Shown one piece after another: positions 43,393-51,935 of a stretch of DNA of 64,000 nt (position 1 is its first letter; every line of letters starts with the position of its first letter). The stretch covers positions 803,941 through 867,940 of the forward strand of contig NZ_CP039381.1 in assembly GCF_005601135.1 (NCBI RefSeq), written 5' to 3'. Below the pieces are notes generated by a model. That model was given only the letters and a program-made list of their open reading frames with translations. It was not told where the DNA came from and did not search any database. Source of the stretch: Ruminococcus bovis (GTDB lineage: Bacteria; Bacillota; Clostridia; Oscillospirales; Acutalibacteraceae). A program made the translations under genes and the position numbers.

Positions 43393-43424
43393 GCGACCTT
43401 TCAAAACGGAAGGTCGCTTTTTTA
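43393..43424 (+). terminator. Terminator of trpS
   Basis: GCGACCTT/AAGGTCGC with a 9-nt loop followed by TTTTTT. Confidence 0.9.
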
Positions 43425-43483
43425 ATATTCAAAAAAATTCTGTAAATAATATTAAGGTAAAATTTATATTATGAGGGATAAAA

Positions 43484-44290
43484 ATGATAAAAATTATTAC
43501 CGACTCAGGTGCTGACTTAGAGCCAAATGAACTTGAAATTCTTGATATTAAGTGTGTTCCACTTTCAGTTACCTTTGACAATATTACTTACAAAGAGAAC
43601 ATTAACCTTACCAAAAAAGGTTTCTACAAACTGCTAAAGCTAAAGAAAGAAAAGCCAACAACATCACAACCATCCCCTGAGGATTTCTTCAATTTACTTG
43701 AGAATAACGGTGACACCTATATTGGAATTTTCTTATCCTCCAAAATAAGTGGCACTTATCAAAATGCAAAATACTGCTGTACCAATTTTAACTGTTACCC
43801 TATAGACAGTGAAAGTGCATCTGCCGGTATGAGGATACTTATTGAAGAAAGTATCAAACTGAAAAATCAAGGTATTTCAGCTAAAGAAATTGTTATGAAA
43901 ATTGAGGAACTAAAGAAAAGAATTGTGGTTATGGCTTGTGTTGATTCACCTGAATACCTACTGAAAGGTGGCAGAATCAAAACCTCTATGATGTCAACAA
44001 TTAAGCCTATTGTAGCTATTGAGAATGGAAAAATCACACTTATTCACAAGTGTATCGGCACTCAAAGAGGAATAAACTATATTGCAAATAAGGTTATGAA
44101 AAATCACCCTGACTTTTCCTATCCATTTCACATTATGTATGCCGATAACCACTCAATGGGTGTTAAGCTGAAAGAAAAGCTACTATCGGACAAACTACCA
44201 ATTAACAACCATTCCTTAGTAAATGTAGGTGCAGTAATAGGCAGTCATACCGGACCTAATGCTTTTGGTGTAGCATATGTAAAAAGGTAA
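43484..44290 (+). CDS. DegV-family fatty-acid-binding protein
   Basis: 268 residues. N-terminal 'IKIITDSGADLEPNE' and 'PTTSQPSPEDF', then 'IFLSSKISGTYQNA' and 'SPEYLLKGGRI', all typical of DegV. FakB proteins of this family bind a fatty acid and present it to the kinase FakA for phosphorylation; no fakA is nearby. It is transcribed alone, with RBS GAGGG before the ATG. Confidence 0.9.
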   Translation: MIKIITDSGADLEPNELEILDIKCVPLSVTFDNITYKENINLTKKGFYKLLKLKKEKPTTSQPSPEDFFNLLENNGDTYIGIFLSSKISGTYQNAKYCCTNFNCYPIDSESASAGMRILIEESIKLKNQGISAKEIVMKIEELKKRIVVMACVDSPEYLLKGGRIKTSMMSTIKPIVAIENGKITLIHKCIGTQRGINYIANKVMKNHPDFSYPFHIMYADNHSMGVKLKEKLLSDKLPINNHSLVNVGAVIGSHTGPNAFGVAYVKR

Positions 44291-44309
44291 CAGTACAACT
44301 GCCTATAAA

Positions 44310-44705
44310 TTAAACTTCTTTATATTTCATAACAGTATAAGCACCGATGGTGTTTACTGTTTTCTTTAAGGTTTTTTCATCAATCTTATTTTTCATCAAT
44401 ACGGTTACTTCTTTGGTAGAGGCATTTGCCTTTGCCCACACACCCTCAAGGTTATTGAGGGTGTTTTCAATTCTGCTTTCACATCCTTGACACACCATAC
44501 CGTCAACAGTAAGAATTGCTTTATATGGATAGTGACTTTTATCCTTATCCTTAACCTTAATTTTCTTTACTTTATCCCCACCGGAAGAACCACAACATCC
44601 TTCTGACAGTTTTTTCACATAGCTTTTTATTACGAAAATTGCAAATACTACAATCAGTACAACTGCAATAATTCCCCAAAAAGCAGGTTTCTGAAAAACA
44701 TCCAT
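44310..44705 (-). CDS. Membrane-anchored heavy-metal-associated (HMA) domain protein
   Basis: 131 residues. An N-terminal membrane helix (about 8-28), a Cys-Cys pair ('EGCCGSSGG', about 35-43), a Lys-rich linker and a C-terminal HMA fold with metal site 'GMVCQGCES' (CxxC) and 'VNTIGAYTV'. It could bind Cu(I) or another soft metal at the membrane. It lies downstream of the ABC exporter (24 bp) on the same strand and may be the last gene of that operon. Confidence 0.85.
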   Translation of the reverse strand: MDVFQKPAFWGIIAVVLIVVFAIFVIKSYVKKLSEGCCGSSGGDKVKKIKVKDKDKSHYPYKAILTVDGMVCQGCESRIENTLNNLEGVWAKANASTKEVTVLMKNKIDEKTLKKTVNTIGAYTVMKYKEV

Positions 44706-44729
44706 AAATCTTCTCTCCTTGATTTAAAA

Positions 44730-46976
44730 TTATTCCATATCCTTAAGTGCTTGTGACATAGGGATTTTCTTAATCTTTTTACTTTGGATAAAGTGAACCA
44801 CAATGTAACTTAATCCACCGATAACCACGGTTAAAGGCAGTACATACGGTGCAATATAATAAGTTAACCAACCGTTAAAGTCTTGCATCATAGCAAAGTA
44901 CAAACCCTTAATAATATAATTACATATTGGCATACTTAACAGTAATGATATTGCAACTACAATTGCAGTTGAGGTGTTGTACAATTTACTTGCTTCATGG
45001 TCATTATATCCAAGAATTTTTACCATAGAAATTGACTTTGCATTTTTCTCTACCACTATCTTTGCAAGTAGATAAATTACCAAGATAAATAGCATTATAG
45101 AGAAACCACCGATTATAATAAACATCTGACCCATTGAGTCATCAAGCTGATCAGCCATAACTGTTAAGTCCTGTTCGGTTATAGTTGATGCTATATAGCT
45201 TTCGTCAATATCTTTAATCTTTGTATTTGAGAAGTAACCTGTGTAGTAGTCCTTGTCCTTATCAAATACTTTATTAAACTCACTTCTAGTCATAAATACT
45301 GCCATTGTTGCAGGGTATTTATAACTGTCCTTTATTTTGAACTTGTATTTATCGTGAGTATATTTATCTGTTAAAGTGTAGTCAGTGTCAGTATCTAGAC
45401 TGTACTTTTCAATAACACTACTAGCCATTAGAACTTCCCCATCACCTGTTGGCAAGTCCTTATCCTTTAGGTACTTTGAATTTTCTTCAATACCATAAAC
45501 GGTAATTTCTTCACCCTTATCATTTTCTAGTGTTCTAACACAATATTTCTCTGCATTTTTTGTGTCAGTTTCAACAGGTGCTTTTAGAATATACTGATAG
45601 TTTGCAATCTTAGAGTCCATAACTTCTGACTTAAAATGAGTTAACAGTGGTGCCATCATCAGGCCAAATACAAGTAGCACATTGGCAAGAATAATACCAA
45701 TAAACATCATAATATATGCTGAACGGTTTTGTAAAATTATTCTCACTCTAAATCTTGTAATGAACTTCCAGTTAGGAAGTTTAACTGCCTTTTTCTTTTT
45801 CTTTCTCTTTAAGTCATGTCTTAAGAATTTAAGTGGTGAAAGTGAAAGTGTATAGGCAAGTACAATAACATTTACCACAAGAATAATTAATGCCGGTACA
45901 ATAGTTGTAATTACAAAGGCATAACCATTCCACCTTGTAACATATGTTGGAAGTGAATAACTGTGGTAGTACATACCGGCCATATAGCCTTTCATAAATG
46001 TATAACCACAAATATTACCTACAATAGCAGATAGAATTGTTACCACAACAGGAAGTACAATATAGTGCCTTAGCAATTCACCTTTTGAGTAACCTGAGGC
46101 TCTAAGTGTACCGATAACAGAACTTTCTTTCTCAATAGTATTACGGGTAGTTACTGCAAATACAAATGCAAGTACAATCATAATGATATACAGTAACCAG
46201 ATAAACATAACTCTGTCACCACCCATATCATCACCTGCAAAGTGAATTGCAGTGTTGTCGGCTTCTTTTACAAAGTCAGTTACCATACCGGTTTTAGCTA
46301 CTTCATCTTGTATATCATCAGCCTTGTCATTGATTTCATCCTCAGACATATGCTTATCGTTGTAGTCCCAAGAGTAGCAATACTTAACGCCGTTGTCATT
46401 TAGTCTGTTAAAGCCTTTATCGGTAACAACAGATACTGTAAATTTATTTGCATCTAACATCATATCCGTATTATTCTTAAACAATGCAGTATAATCGGAA
46501 AGTGCAACTAAACCTACTATTTTGTAATTTTTGTTTTGTATCTTTAGGTTGTCACCAATTTCAAGGTTATTATTTTCTGCATACAATCTATCAATAGCAA
46601 TTTCGTTATCTTCCTTAGGAAGTTTTCCACTCATTACATCAACTTTGTTAATATCTTTTCTGTTTTTGTAAATTCTAATTGTATGTTTTTTGTTGATGGT
46701 TTTATCCTTATAAGTCATAGGATAAACCTTAATATCTTCCTTATCCTCAAGGTCACTAAGCCATTTATTGTCTGCTTTTTGTGCTAAAGTAAAGTGACCG
46801 TCCTCAATATTGTACTTACTGAAACTTTCATTATAAGCAGCAAGTGTACTACCGTCGGCAACTAAGAAGCCTGAAACTAAAGTGATAGTTAAGCACAAGA
46901 ATAGGAACAATGCAATGTACTTACCAAAATCACTTTTCAACTCTCTGGGAACTCGTTTATACAAAGGGTTTTTCAT
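44730..46976 (-). CDS. ABC transporter permease, FtsX/MacB-type
   Basis: 748 residues. TM1 near 20-42, a large extracytoplasmic domain (about 45-255), three TM (about 258-375), a cytoplasmic basic stretch ('HDLKRKKKKKAVK'), another TM near 420, a second extracytoplasmic domain, and three C-terminal TM. The duplicated FtsX domain is typical of mechanotransmission-type ABC systems exporting lipids, peptides or antibiotics. The ATPase gene lies 12 bp upstream. Substrate is unknown. RBS AAGGGGG precedes the ATG. Confidence 0.9.
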   Translation of the reverse strand: MKNPLYKRVPRELKSDFGKYIALFLFLCLTITLVSGFLVADGSTLAAYNESFSKYNIEDGHFTLAQKADNKWLSDLEDKEDIKVYPMTYKDKTINKKHTIRIYKNRKDINKVDVMSGKLPKEDNEIAIDRLYAENNNLEIGDNLKIQNKNYKIVGLVALSDYTALFKNNTDMMLDANKFTVSVVTDKGFNRLNDNGVKYCYSWDYNDKHMSEDEINDKADDIQDEVAKTGMVTDFVKEADNTAIHFAGDDMGGDRVMFIWLLYIIMIVLAFVFAVTTRNTIEKESSVIGTLRASGYSKGELLRHYIVLPVVVTILSAIVGNICGYTFMKGYMAGMYYHSYSLPTYVTRWNGYAFVITTIVPALIILVVNVIVLAYTLSLSPLKFLRHDLKRKKKKKAVKLPNWKFITRFRVRIILQNRSAYIMMFIGIILANVLLVFGLMMAPLLTHFKSEVMDSKIANYQYILKAPVETDTKNAEKYCVRTLENDKGEEITVYGIEENSKYLKDKDLPTGDGEVLMASSVIEKYSLDTDTDYTLTDKYTHDKYKFKIKDSYKYPATMAVFMTRSEFNKVFDKDKDYYTGYFSNTKIKDIDESYIASTITEQDLTVMADQLDDSMGQMFIIIGGFSIMLFILVIYLLAKIVVEKNAKSISMVKILGYNDHEASKLYNTSTAIVVAISLLLSMPICNYIIKGLYFAMMQDFNGWLTYYIAPYVLPLTVVIGGLSYIVVHFIQSKKIKKIPMSQALKDME

Positions 46977-46988
46977 TTTTATTCCCCC

Positions 46989-47687
46989 TTACCAATCAAG
47001 TTCCATAGCAGGAATTTTCTTTTCATTCATATCATTATGGCGAATTTGACCGTCCTTTAGTTTAATAACCTGGTCTGCCATATTCTTAATTGCATCGTTA
47101 TGAGTAACAAGGATAACTGTGTTACCAAACTTTTTGTTAACATCTTCAATCAACTTTAGAATTTCTTTAGAAGTGTTATAGTCCAAAGCACCTGTAGGTT
47201 CATCACATAGCAGAATATCAGGGTTCTTTACAATTGCTCTGCCAATAGCAGTTCTCTGTTGCTGACCACCTGAAAGCTGATTAGGAATCTTGTCCTTATG
47301 TTCCCAAAGTCCCAAAGTCTTTAACAGTTCATCAATATCAAGTGGCTTGTCGCTTAAATAAGCACCTACTTCAATATTTTCCTTAACAGTTAAGTTAGGA
47401 ATAAGGTTGTAGGACTGAAAAACATAACCCAAATGCTTTCTTCTATACTGAGTTAGTTTTTTCTCTTTCATTTCACCAACAACTTCATCACCGATTTTGA
47501 TTTTGCCACTGTCGGAATTTTCAATTCCACCGATAATGTTAAGTAGTGTTGATTTACCTGAACCGGAAGGTCCAAGCAATACACAAATATTGCCGTCTTT
47601 GATTTCACAAGAGATACCCTTTAGTACTTCTGTTTTGTTCTCTTCCTCACCAAAAGATTTCTTAATATCTTCAAGGATTAATGTCAT
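46989..47687 (-). CDS. ABC transporter ATP-binding protein, LolD/MacB type
   Basis: 232 residues with Walker A 'GPSGSGKST', Q-loop 'YVFQSYNLIPNLTV', signature 'LSGGQQQR', Walker B 'ILLCDEPTGALD' and switch His ('VTHND'). It powers the FtsX-type permease. It is first in the operon; GAGGTG precedes the ATG. The promoter region carries two dyads over the start site and a DtxR-like box upstream of the -35, so it may respond to metal and to another signal. Confidence 0.93.
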   Translation of the reverse strand: MTLILEDIKKSFGEEENKTEVLKGISCEIKDGNICVLLGPSGSGKSTLLNIIGGIENSDSGKIKIGDEVVGEMKEKKLTQYRRKHLGYVFQSYNLIPNLTVKENIEVGAYLSDKPLDIDELLKTLGLWEHKDKIPNQLSGGQQQRTAIGRAIVKNPDILLCDEPTGALDYNTSKEILKLIEDVNKKFGNTVILVTHNDAIKNMADQVIKLKDGQIRHNDMNEKKIPAMELDW

Positions 47688-47708
47688 AATCTCACCTCTA
47701 TTTTAATT

Positions 47709-47744
47709 TATGAATATTTATTCATATGAATATATACTCATATG
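47709..47744. promoter_or_regulatory. Two adjacent dyads at the ABC transporter start site
   Basis: TATGAATA/TATTCATA (47709-47726, 2-nt centre) overlaps CATATGA/TCATATG (47723-47744). They begin about 9 bp downstream of the -10, a classic repressor position. No regulator gene is adjacent. Confidence 0.55.
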
Positions 47745-47752
47745 TTATTTTT

Positions 47753-47781
47753 ATTATATTCTCAATTTCTTCCAAAGTCAA
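47753..47781 (-). promoter_or_regulatory. Promoter of the ABC transporter operon
   Basis: Minus strand: TTGACT (47776-47781), 17-nt spacer, TATAAT (47753-47758). Confidence 0.8.
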
Positions 47782-47794
47782 TAGGTTTTTAAGA

Positions 47795-47813
47795 ATTAGT
47801 TAGCCTAAACTAA
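47795..47813. promoter_or_regulatory. DtxR/IdeR-like box upstream of the ABC transporter promoter
   Basis: Minus-strand TTAGTTTAGGCTAACTAAT matches the DtxR/IdeR pattern TTAGGTTAGGCTAACCTAA at 15 of 19 positions. It lies 13 bp upstream of the -35 and about 45 bp after the Cys-rich Feo gene stop. Confidence 0.5.
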
Positions 47814-47856
47814 CCATAAAGGCAAATAAAGGGGATACCACCGTATCTCCTTCTTC

Positions 47857-48027
47857 TTATTTATGATGGCAATATTGGCAGTTTGCACATCCTGAGCAAT
47901 TACCACCACAGGAAGATTTACCTTTTTTCTTGTCACTGCGTAGCTTTCTTACAATCAAGATAACTACTGCAAGTACAATAAGACCAACTATAATTGTTGC
48001 TAAATTATTTACTAACCATGTAAGCAT
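47857..48027 (-). CDS. FeoB-associated Cys-rich membrane protein
   Basis: 56 residues, ATG at 48027 with GGGAGG upstream. One N-terminal membrane helix (about 5-26), a Lys-rich junction, and a tail with six Cys and two His ('SSCGGNCSGCANCQYCHH'). This matches the small Cys-rich proteins often encoded after FeoB. The tail could bind ferrous iron on the cytoplasmic side during FeoB transport, by family context. It starts 32 bp after the feoB stop codon and closes the feo operon. Confidence 0.85.
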   Translation of the reverse strand: MLTWLVNNLATIIVGLIVLAVVILIVRKLRSDKKKGKSSCGGNCSGCANCQYCHHK

Positions 48028-48059
48028 ATATAAATCCTCCCTTAAAATTTTAGTTTATA

Positions 48060-50576
48060 TTAAACTTTAACCTTAGCTGTAAGTTTGTTAGATTCTTTGT
48101 AAGGCTTAACAAGCATAAAGATAATGAATGCAAGTACAAGAATTGCAAAGATTAGACCAACAACCTGAACATTACCTGTGAATAGGTTACCAAACTGGTT
48201 AATCATTAGTGCTACTGCATAAGCAAATACGCACTGATAACCAACTGCAAATAGTGTCCACTTAGCGTTGTTCATTTCTCTCTTCATAGCACCGATAGCA
48301 GCAAAGCAAGGAGCACATAGTAGGTTGAATGCTAGGAATGATAGACCACTAACCTGAGTGAATGCATCTGCCATTGCCTGATATACAGTACCACCTGCAC
48401 CACCGTATAGGATACCCATTGTACCAACAATGTTTTCCTTAGCGATAAGACCTGTAACTGATGCAACGGCTGCTTGCCAGTTGCCCCAACCAAGTGGTGC
48501 AAAAATCCAAGAAATTGCATTACCGATAATAGCAAGTAAACTACTATCCATCTGGTCTTCTGTTAGCATCTGGAATGAACCGTTTACAAAACCGAAGTAT
48601 GATAAGAACCAAACAAGGATTGTTGCAAGTAGGATAACTGTACCGGCTTTCTTAATGAATGACCAAGCTCTTTCCCACATTGAACGAAGAACATTGCCTA
48701 CTGTTGGTAGATGGTAAGCAGGAAGTTCCATAACGAATGGAGCAGGATCACCTGAGAACATCTTAGTTTTCTTTAGGATAATACCTGAAACAATAATTGC
48801 AGCAACACCTAGGAAGTAAGCAAATGTAGCAATCCAAGCAGAACCACCGAACAATGCACCGGCAATCATAGCGATAAACGGTGTCTTAGCACTACATGGG
48901 ATAAATGTAGTTGTCATAATTGTCATTCTACGGTCACGTTCATTTTCGATTGTTCTTGATGCCATAATACCCGGAACACCACAACCTGTACCGATTAGCA
49001 TAGGGATAAAGGACTTACCTGATAAACCGAACTTACGGAAAATTCTATCCATAACGAATGCGATTCTAGCCATATAACCACAAGCTTCTAGGAAAGCAAG
49101 TAGGATAAACAGAACAAGCATCTGAGGTACGAAACCAAGAACAGCACCAACACCGGCAACAATACCGTCATTGATTAGACCTGATAGCCAATCAGCACAA
49201 CCGATGCTATCAAGACCGTTAGAAACAAGCTCAGGAATACCCGGAACCCATACACCGTATTCTGCAGGGTCAGGAGCTTCACAGTTATACTTTTCAACTG
49301 TAGCAACTGCATCCTTAAATTCAGCAAGTGTAGCAGTAACATCTTCTGTAGCAAGAGTTTCTTCATCTTCTACTGAATATGTAGCCTTTGAGAAGTCAAT
49401 ACCCTTGTAGTTTTCAATATCTGTTGCAAAAGCAGTTAAAGCTGATTTTGCTTTAGCTGAGTCAAAGTCATCAGCCTCAGTATCAAGAGCAGTAGAAACT
49501 GCCTCTGTATCATAGCCTTTTTCTTCAGCATATGAAATATAACCGTTTACGATTTCATCAGCTTCTGAATATTCATCATTTAATTCTTCATACTGAGAAG
49601 AACCGATACCGAATAGGTGGAAACCGTCACCGAATAGGTTATCGTTTACCCAGTCAGTACCCCAAGCACCAACTGTTGAAATTGCAATGTAATAAACTGC
49701 AAACATAATTACTGCAAAGATTGGAAGAGCAGCCCATCTGTTAGTAACAACTCTATCAATCTTATCGGAAGTTGTCATTTTGTCTTTATGTTTCTTCTTG
49801 TAGCAATCGTGGATAATAGAAGAAATATAAATATATCTTTCGTTAGTAACGATACTTTCTGAGTCATCATCAAGTTCAGTTTCAACTTCTGCAATATCGT
49901 GTTCAATGTGATTTTTGATTTCATCAGAAAGGTCTAGCTGAGCTAATACCTTTTCATCTCTTTCAAACAACTTAATTGCATACCATCTCTGCTGTTCTTC
50001 AGGCATATCGTGAACAACAGCTTCTTCAATATGAGCAAGACAATGTTCAACAGAACCTGTAAATGGATGAATAGGAGCAATCTTCTTGCTTTCTGCACTG
50101 GCAATAGCAGCTTCGGCAGCTTCTGAAATACCTGTACCCTTTAGAGCAGAGATTTCAACAACCTTACAACCAAGTTCCTTAGCAAGTTGTTCTGTACGGA
50201 TTGTGTCACCGTTTTTCTTAACAACATCCATCATATTGATAGCAACAACAACAGGAATACCAAGTTCAACAAGCTGAGTTGTTAAGTATAGGTTTCTTTC
50301 AAGGTTAGTACCGTCAACAATATTTAGGATTGCATCAGGTCTTTCACCGATTAGATAGTTTCTTGCAACAACTTCCTCCAGAGTATAAGGAGAAAGTGAA
50401 TAAATACCCGGAAGGTCAGTGATAACAACACCACTATGTTTCTTTAGCTTACCTTCCTTTTTTTCTACTGTAACACCTGGCCAGTTACCAACAAACTGAT
50501 TAGAACCGGTTAAGGCATTAAACAATGTTGTTTTACCACAGTTTGGGTTACCGGCAAGGGCAATTCTCAAATCCAT
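48060..50576 (-). CDS. feoB: Ferrous iron transporter FeoB
   Basis: 838 residues. Cytoplasmic G-domain with G1 'GNPNCGKTT', G3 'DLPGIYSL' and G4 'NMMD' (1-165), helical GDI domain, then the membrane part with Gate motifs ('GTGCGVPGIMASRT', 'IPCSAKTPFIAM'). An extra acidic segment of about 120 residues (about 318-440), after the first TM and before 'GIVAGVGAVLGFVPQM', makes it longer than most FeoB proteins. It takes up Fe(II), the main iron form in anoxic habitats. Two FeoA genes precede it and a Cys-rich membrane protein follows. Confidence 0.97.
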   Translation of the reverse strand: MDLRIALAGNPNCGKTTLFNALTGSNQFVGNWPGVTVEKKEGKLKKHSGVVITDLPGIYSLSPYTLEEVVARNYLIGERPDAILNIVDGTNLERNLYLTTQLVELGIPVVVAINMMDVVKKNGDTIRTEQLAKELGCKVVEISALKGTGISEAAEAAIASAESKKIAPIHPFTGSVEHCLAHIEEAVVHDMPEEQQRWYAIKLFERDEKVLAQLDLSDEIKNHIEHDIAEVETELDDDSESIVTNERYIYISSIIHDCYKKKHKDKMTTSDKIDRVVTNRWAALPIFAVIMFAVYYIAISTVGAWGTDWVNDNLFGDGFHLFGIGSSQYEELNDEYSEADEIVNGYISYAEEKGYDTEAVSTALDTEADDFDSAKAKSALTAFATDIENYKGIDFSKATYSVEDEETLATEDVTATLAEFKDAVATVEKYNCEAPDPAEYGVWVPGIPELVSNGLDSIGCADWLSGLINDGIVAGVGAVLGFVPQMLVLFILLAFLEACGYMARIAFVMDRIFRKFGLSGKSFIPMLIGTGCGVPGIMASRTIENERDRRMTIMTTTFIPCSAKTPFIAMIAGALFGGSAWIATFAYFLGVAAIIVSGIILKKTKMFSGDPAPFVMELPAYHLPTVGNVLRSMWERAWSFIKKAGTVILLATILVWFLSYFGFVNGSFQMLTEDQMDSSLLAIIGNAISWIFAPLGWGNWQAAVASVTGLIAKENIVGTMGILYGGAGGTVYQAMADAFTQVSGLSFLAFNLLCAPCFAAIGAMKREMNNAKWTLFAVGYQCVFAYAVALMINQFGNLFTGNVQVVGLIFAILVLAFIIFMLVKPYKESNKLTAKVKV

Positions 50577-50636
50577 TGTGTAATTTCCTCTCTTTCATAA
50601 TCATAGTAAGCAAAAGCTAACTATTATGTAAAAAAA

Positions 50637-50858
50637 TTATTCTACTTCAATCATTTCGGCATCAGCTTTTCTTAGAGAAAGCTCATAACCACGAACAGTA
50701 ACTTCAACAGGATCGCCAAGTGGAGCAACCTTGCGAATTTTTACATCTACACCTTTGGTAATGCCCATATCCATAATTCTACGCTTAACAGCACCTTCAC
50801 CATGGAGTTTCTTTACCTTTACTGTGTCGCCTACTTTAGCCTGACGCAATGTGTTCAT
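50637..50858 (-). CDS. feoA: FeoA-type SH3-like protein 1
   Basis: 73 residues: 'KVGDTVKVKKLHGEGAVKRRIMDMGITKGVDVKI' and 'VTVRGYELSLRKADAEMIEVE', the SH3-like FeoA fold. It is thought to support FeoB function on the cytoplasmic side. GAGGAGG precedes the ATG. It lies 60 bp before feoB. Confidence 0.93.
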   Translation of the reverse strand: MNTLRQAKVGDTVKVKKLHGEGAVKRRIMDMGITKGVDVKIRKVAPLGDPVEVTVRGYELSLRKADAEMIEVE

Positions 50859-50902
50859 ACTTTTCCTCCTCGCTAATAAATGTATATTTATTATTAAAAA
50901 TA

Positions 50903-51115
50903 TTAGACCATAATTTTTTGAGCCATTTCTTTACTGATGGCTACTCTTGTTTCCTTAACATTAACGATAATGTTACCACCTACTGCGTTAATTACTGTAA
51001 CATTACCACCTACTACAAATCCTAGGTCAGCAAGATGTTTCTTCATTTCAGGTGTGCCACCTACTCTTTTGATAATGTTCTGTTCACCTGGGTTTAGAAA
51101 TGTTAATGGCATCAT
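50903..51115 (-). CDS. feoA: FeoA-type SH3-like protein 2
   Basis: About 70 residues; the ATG at 51115 is preferred (GAGGG 6 nt upstream), with ATGs at 51121 and 51112 possible. FeoA pattern: 'MKKHLADLGFVVGGNVTVINAVGGNIIVNVKETRVAISKEMAQKIMV'-like core with 'LGF', 'GG' and 'I' landmarks. It is more diverged than FeoA 1. Tandem feoA genes before feoB are common in Clostridia. First gene of the operon. Confidence 0.88.
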   Translation of the reverse strand: MMPLTFLNPGEQNIIKRVGGTPEMKKHLADLGFVVGGNVTVINAVGGNIIVNVKETRVAISKEMAQKIMV

Positions 51116-51147
51116 AATCATCCCTCTAATTCATATGGTTTTTACGA

Positions 51148-51186
51148 TTAGCTTAGACTAATTTAAATTAGTTTAGACTAACCTAT
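51148..51186. promoter_or_regulatory. Two tandem DtxR/IdeR-like boxes in the feo leader
   Basis: TTAGCTTAGACTAATTTAA (51148-51166) and TTAGTTTAGACTAACCTAT (51168-51186) each match the 19-bp DtxR/IdeR pattern TTAGGTTAGSCTAACCTAA at most positions. They lie downstream of the feo start site. A DtxR-family iron repressor (IdeR/MntR type) is implied rather than Fur. Confidence 0.7.
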
Positions 51187-51199
51187 AAGTCTAAATAAA

Positions 51200-51219
51200 A
51201 GGTTAGTACCAGCTAACCT
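51200..51219. promoter_or_regulatory. AGGTTAG/CTAACCT inverted repeat at the feo start site
   Basis: Same half-sites as the DtxR-like boxes but with a 6-nt centre, directly at the expected +1. Confidence 0.5.
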
Positions 51220-51226
51220 ACACTTA

Positions 51227-51255
51227 ATTATATAGTTAGCTAGTGCTAATGTCAA
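51227..51255 (-). promoter_or_regulatory. feo operon promoter with an operator in its spacer
   Basis: Minus strand: consensus TTGACA (51250-51255), 17-nt spacer, TATAAT (51227-51232). The spacer holds TTAGC/GCTAA (51236-51249), related to the DtxR-like half-sites. The region 51256-51400 has no further feature. Confidence 0.85.
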
Positions 51256-51402
51256 CAATAAAAGCTGAATTTTTCCCATATAGACTGATTTTCAGCATAT
51301 TATTAAATAAGTTAGTCATAGCTTACTATACCTATTGTACATTTTTACAAATCTAGTTTCATATTCAAATTATGAAAATTAAAATACTATAGAAAACAAA
51401 AA

Positions 51403-51430
51403 ATCCCTGCAACTTCCTTGTTGCAGGGAT
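51403..51430 (-). terminator. Terminator of pyk-aroK
   Basis: Perfect 11-bp ATCCCTGCAAC/GTTGCAGGGAT with a 6-nt loop; minus strand continues TTTTTGTTTT. Confidence 0.88.
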
Positions 51431-51435
51431 GAAAA

Positions 51436-51933
51436 TTATTTTAGCTTATCAAGTATTTTGCTGACAACATTATCAATCTTGCTGTTCTGCTTAACTTCAA
51501 CTGTAATGTCGGCATATTCTCTGTACTTTGGCATACGCTTTTCATACAAAGTATCAAGGGTATCATCCTTTTCCATAGCGATACCTCTTGTATCAATGTT
51601 CTTTACTCTGCGTTTAATCTCAGGTAAAGGAACATCAATAAACACACACTTGCTACCATTCAAAAGATTTTTCATAGCACTGTCGGAAAAAACCATTGAA
51701 CCACCGGTTGCAATAACTGTGTTGTCAATGTTCAGTTCTTCACCCACAATACCCTCAATCTTCAAAAATTCGCTAACACCTTTTTTATCAATTATATCTT
51801 GTAATGTAGTTTTTTCTCTGTCGCTGATTAAGTTATCAGTATCGACAAAGTCGTATCCCAGCCTCTTTGCAAGGATTACCCCTATTGTACTTTTACCACT
51901 GCCTGGCATACCTATCAAAACTATATTATTCAT
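51436..51933 (-). CDS. aroK: Shikimate kinase
   Basis: 165 residues. Walker A 'GMPGSGKST', shikimate-binding 'DTDNLI', 'ATGGSM' and lid Arg ('RGIAMEKDDTLDTLYEKRMPKYREYA'). It phosphorylates shikimate on the route to chorismate, the precursor for the trp operon at 58.8 kb. It begins 2 bp after the pyk stop, with only a weak RBS (AAGAGAT), so translation may depend on pyk. Confidence 0.92.
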   Translation of the reverse strand: MNNIVLIGMPGSGKSTIGVILAKRLGYDFVDTDNLISDREKTTLQDIIDKKGVSEFLKIEGIVGEELNIDNTVIATGGSMVFSDSAMKNLLNGSKCVFIDVPLPEIKRRVKNIDTRGIAMEKDDTLDTLYEKRMPKYREYADITVEVKQNSKIDNVVSKILDKLK

Positions 51934-51935
51934 AC

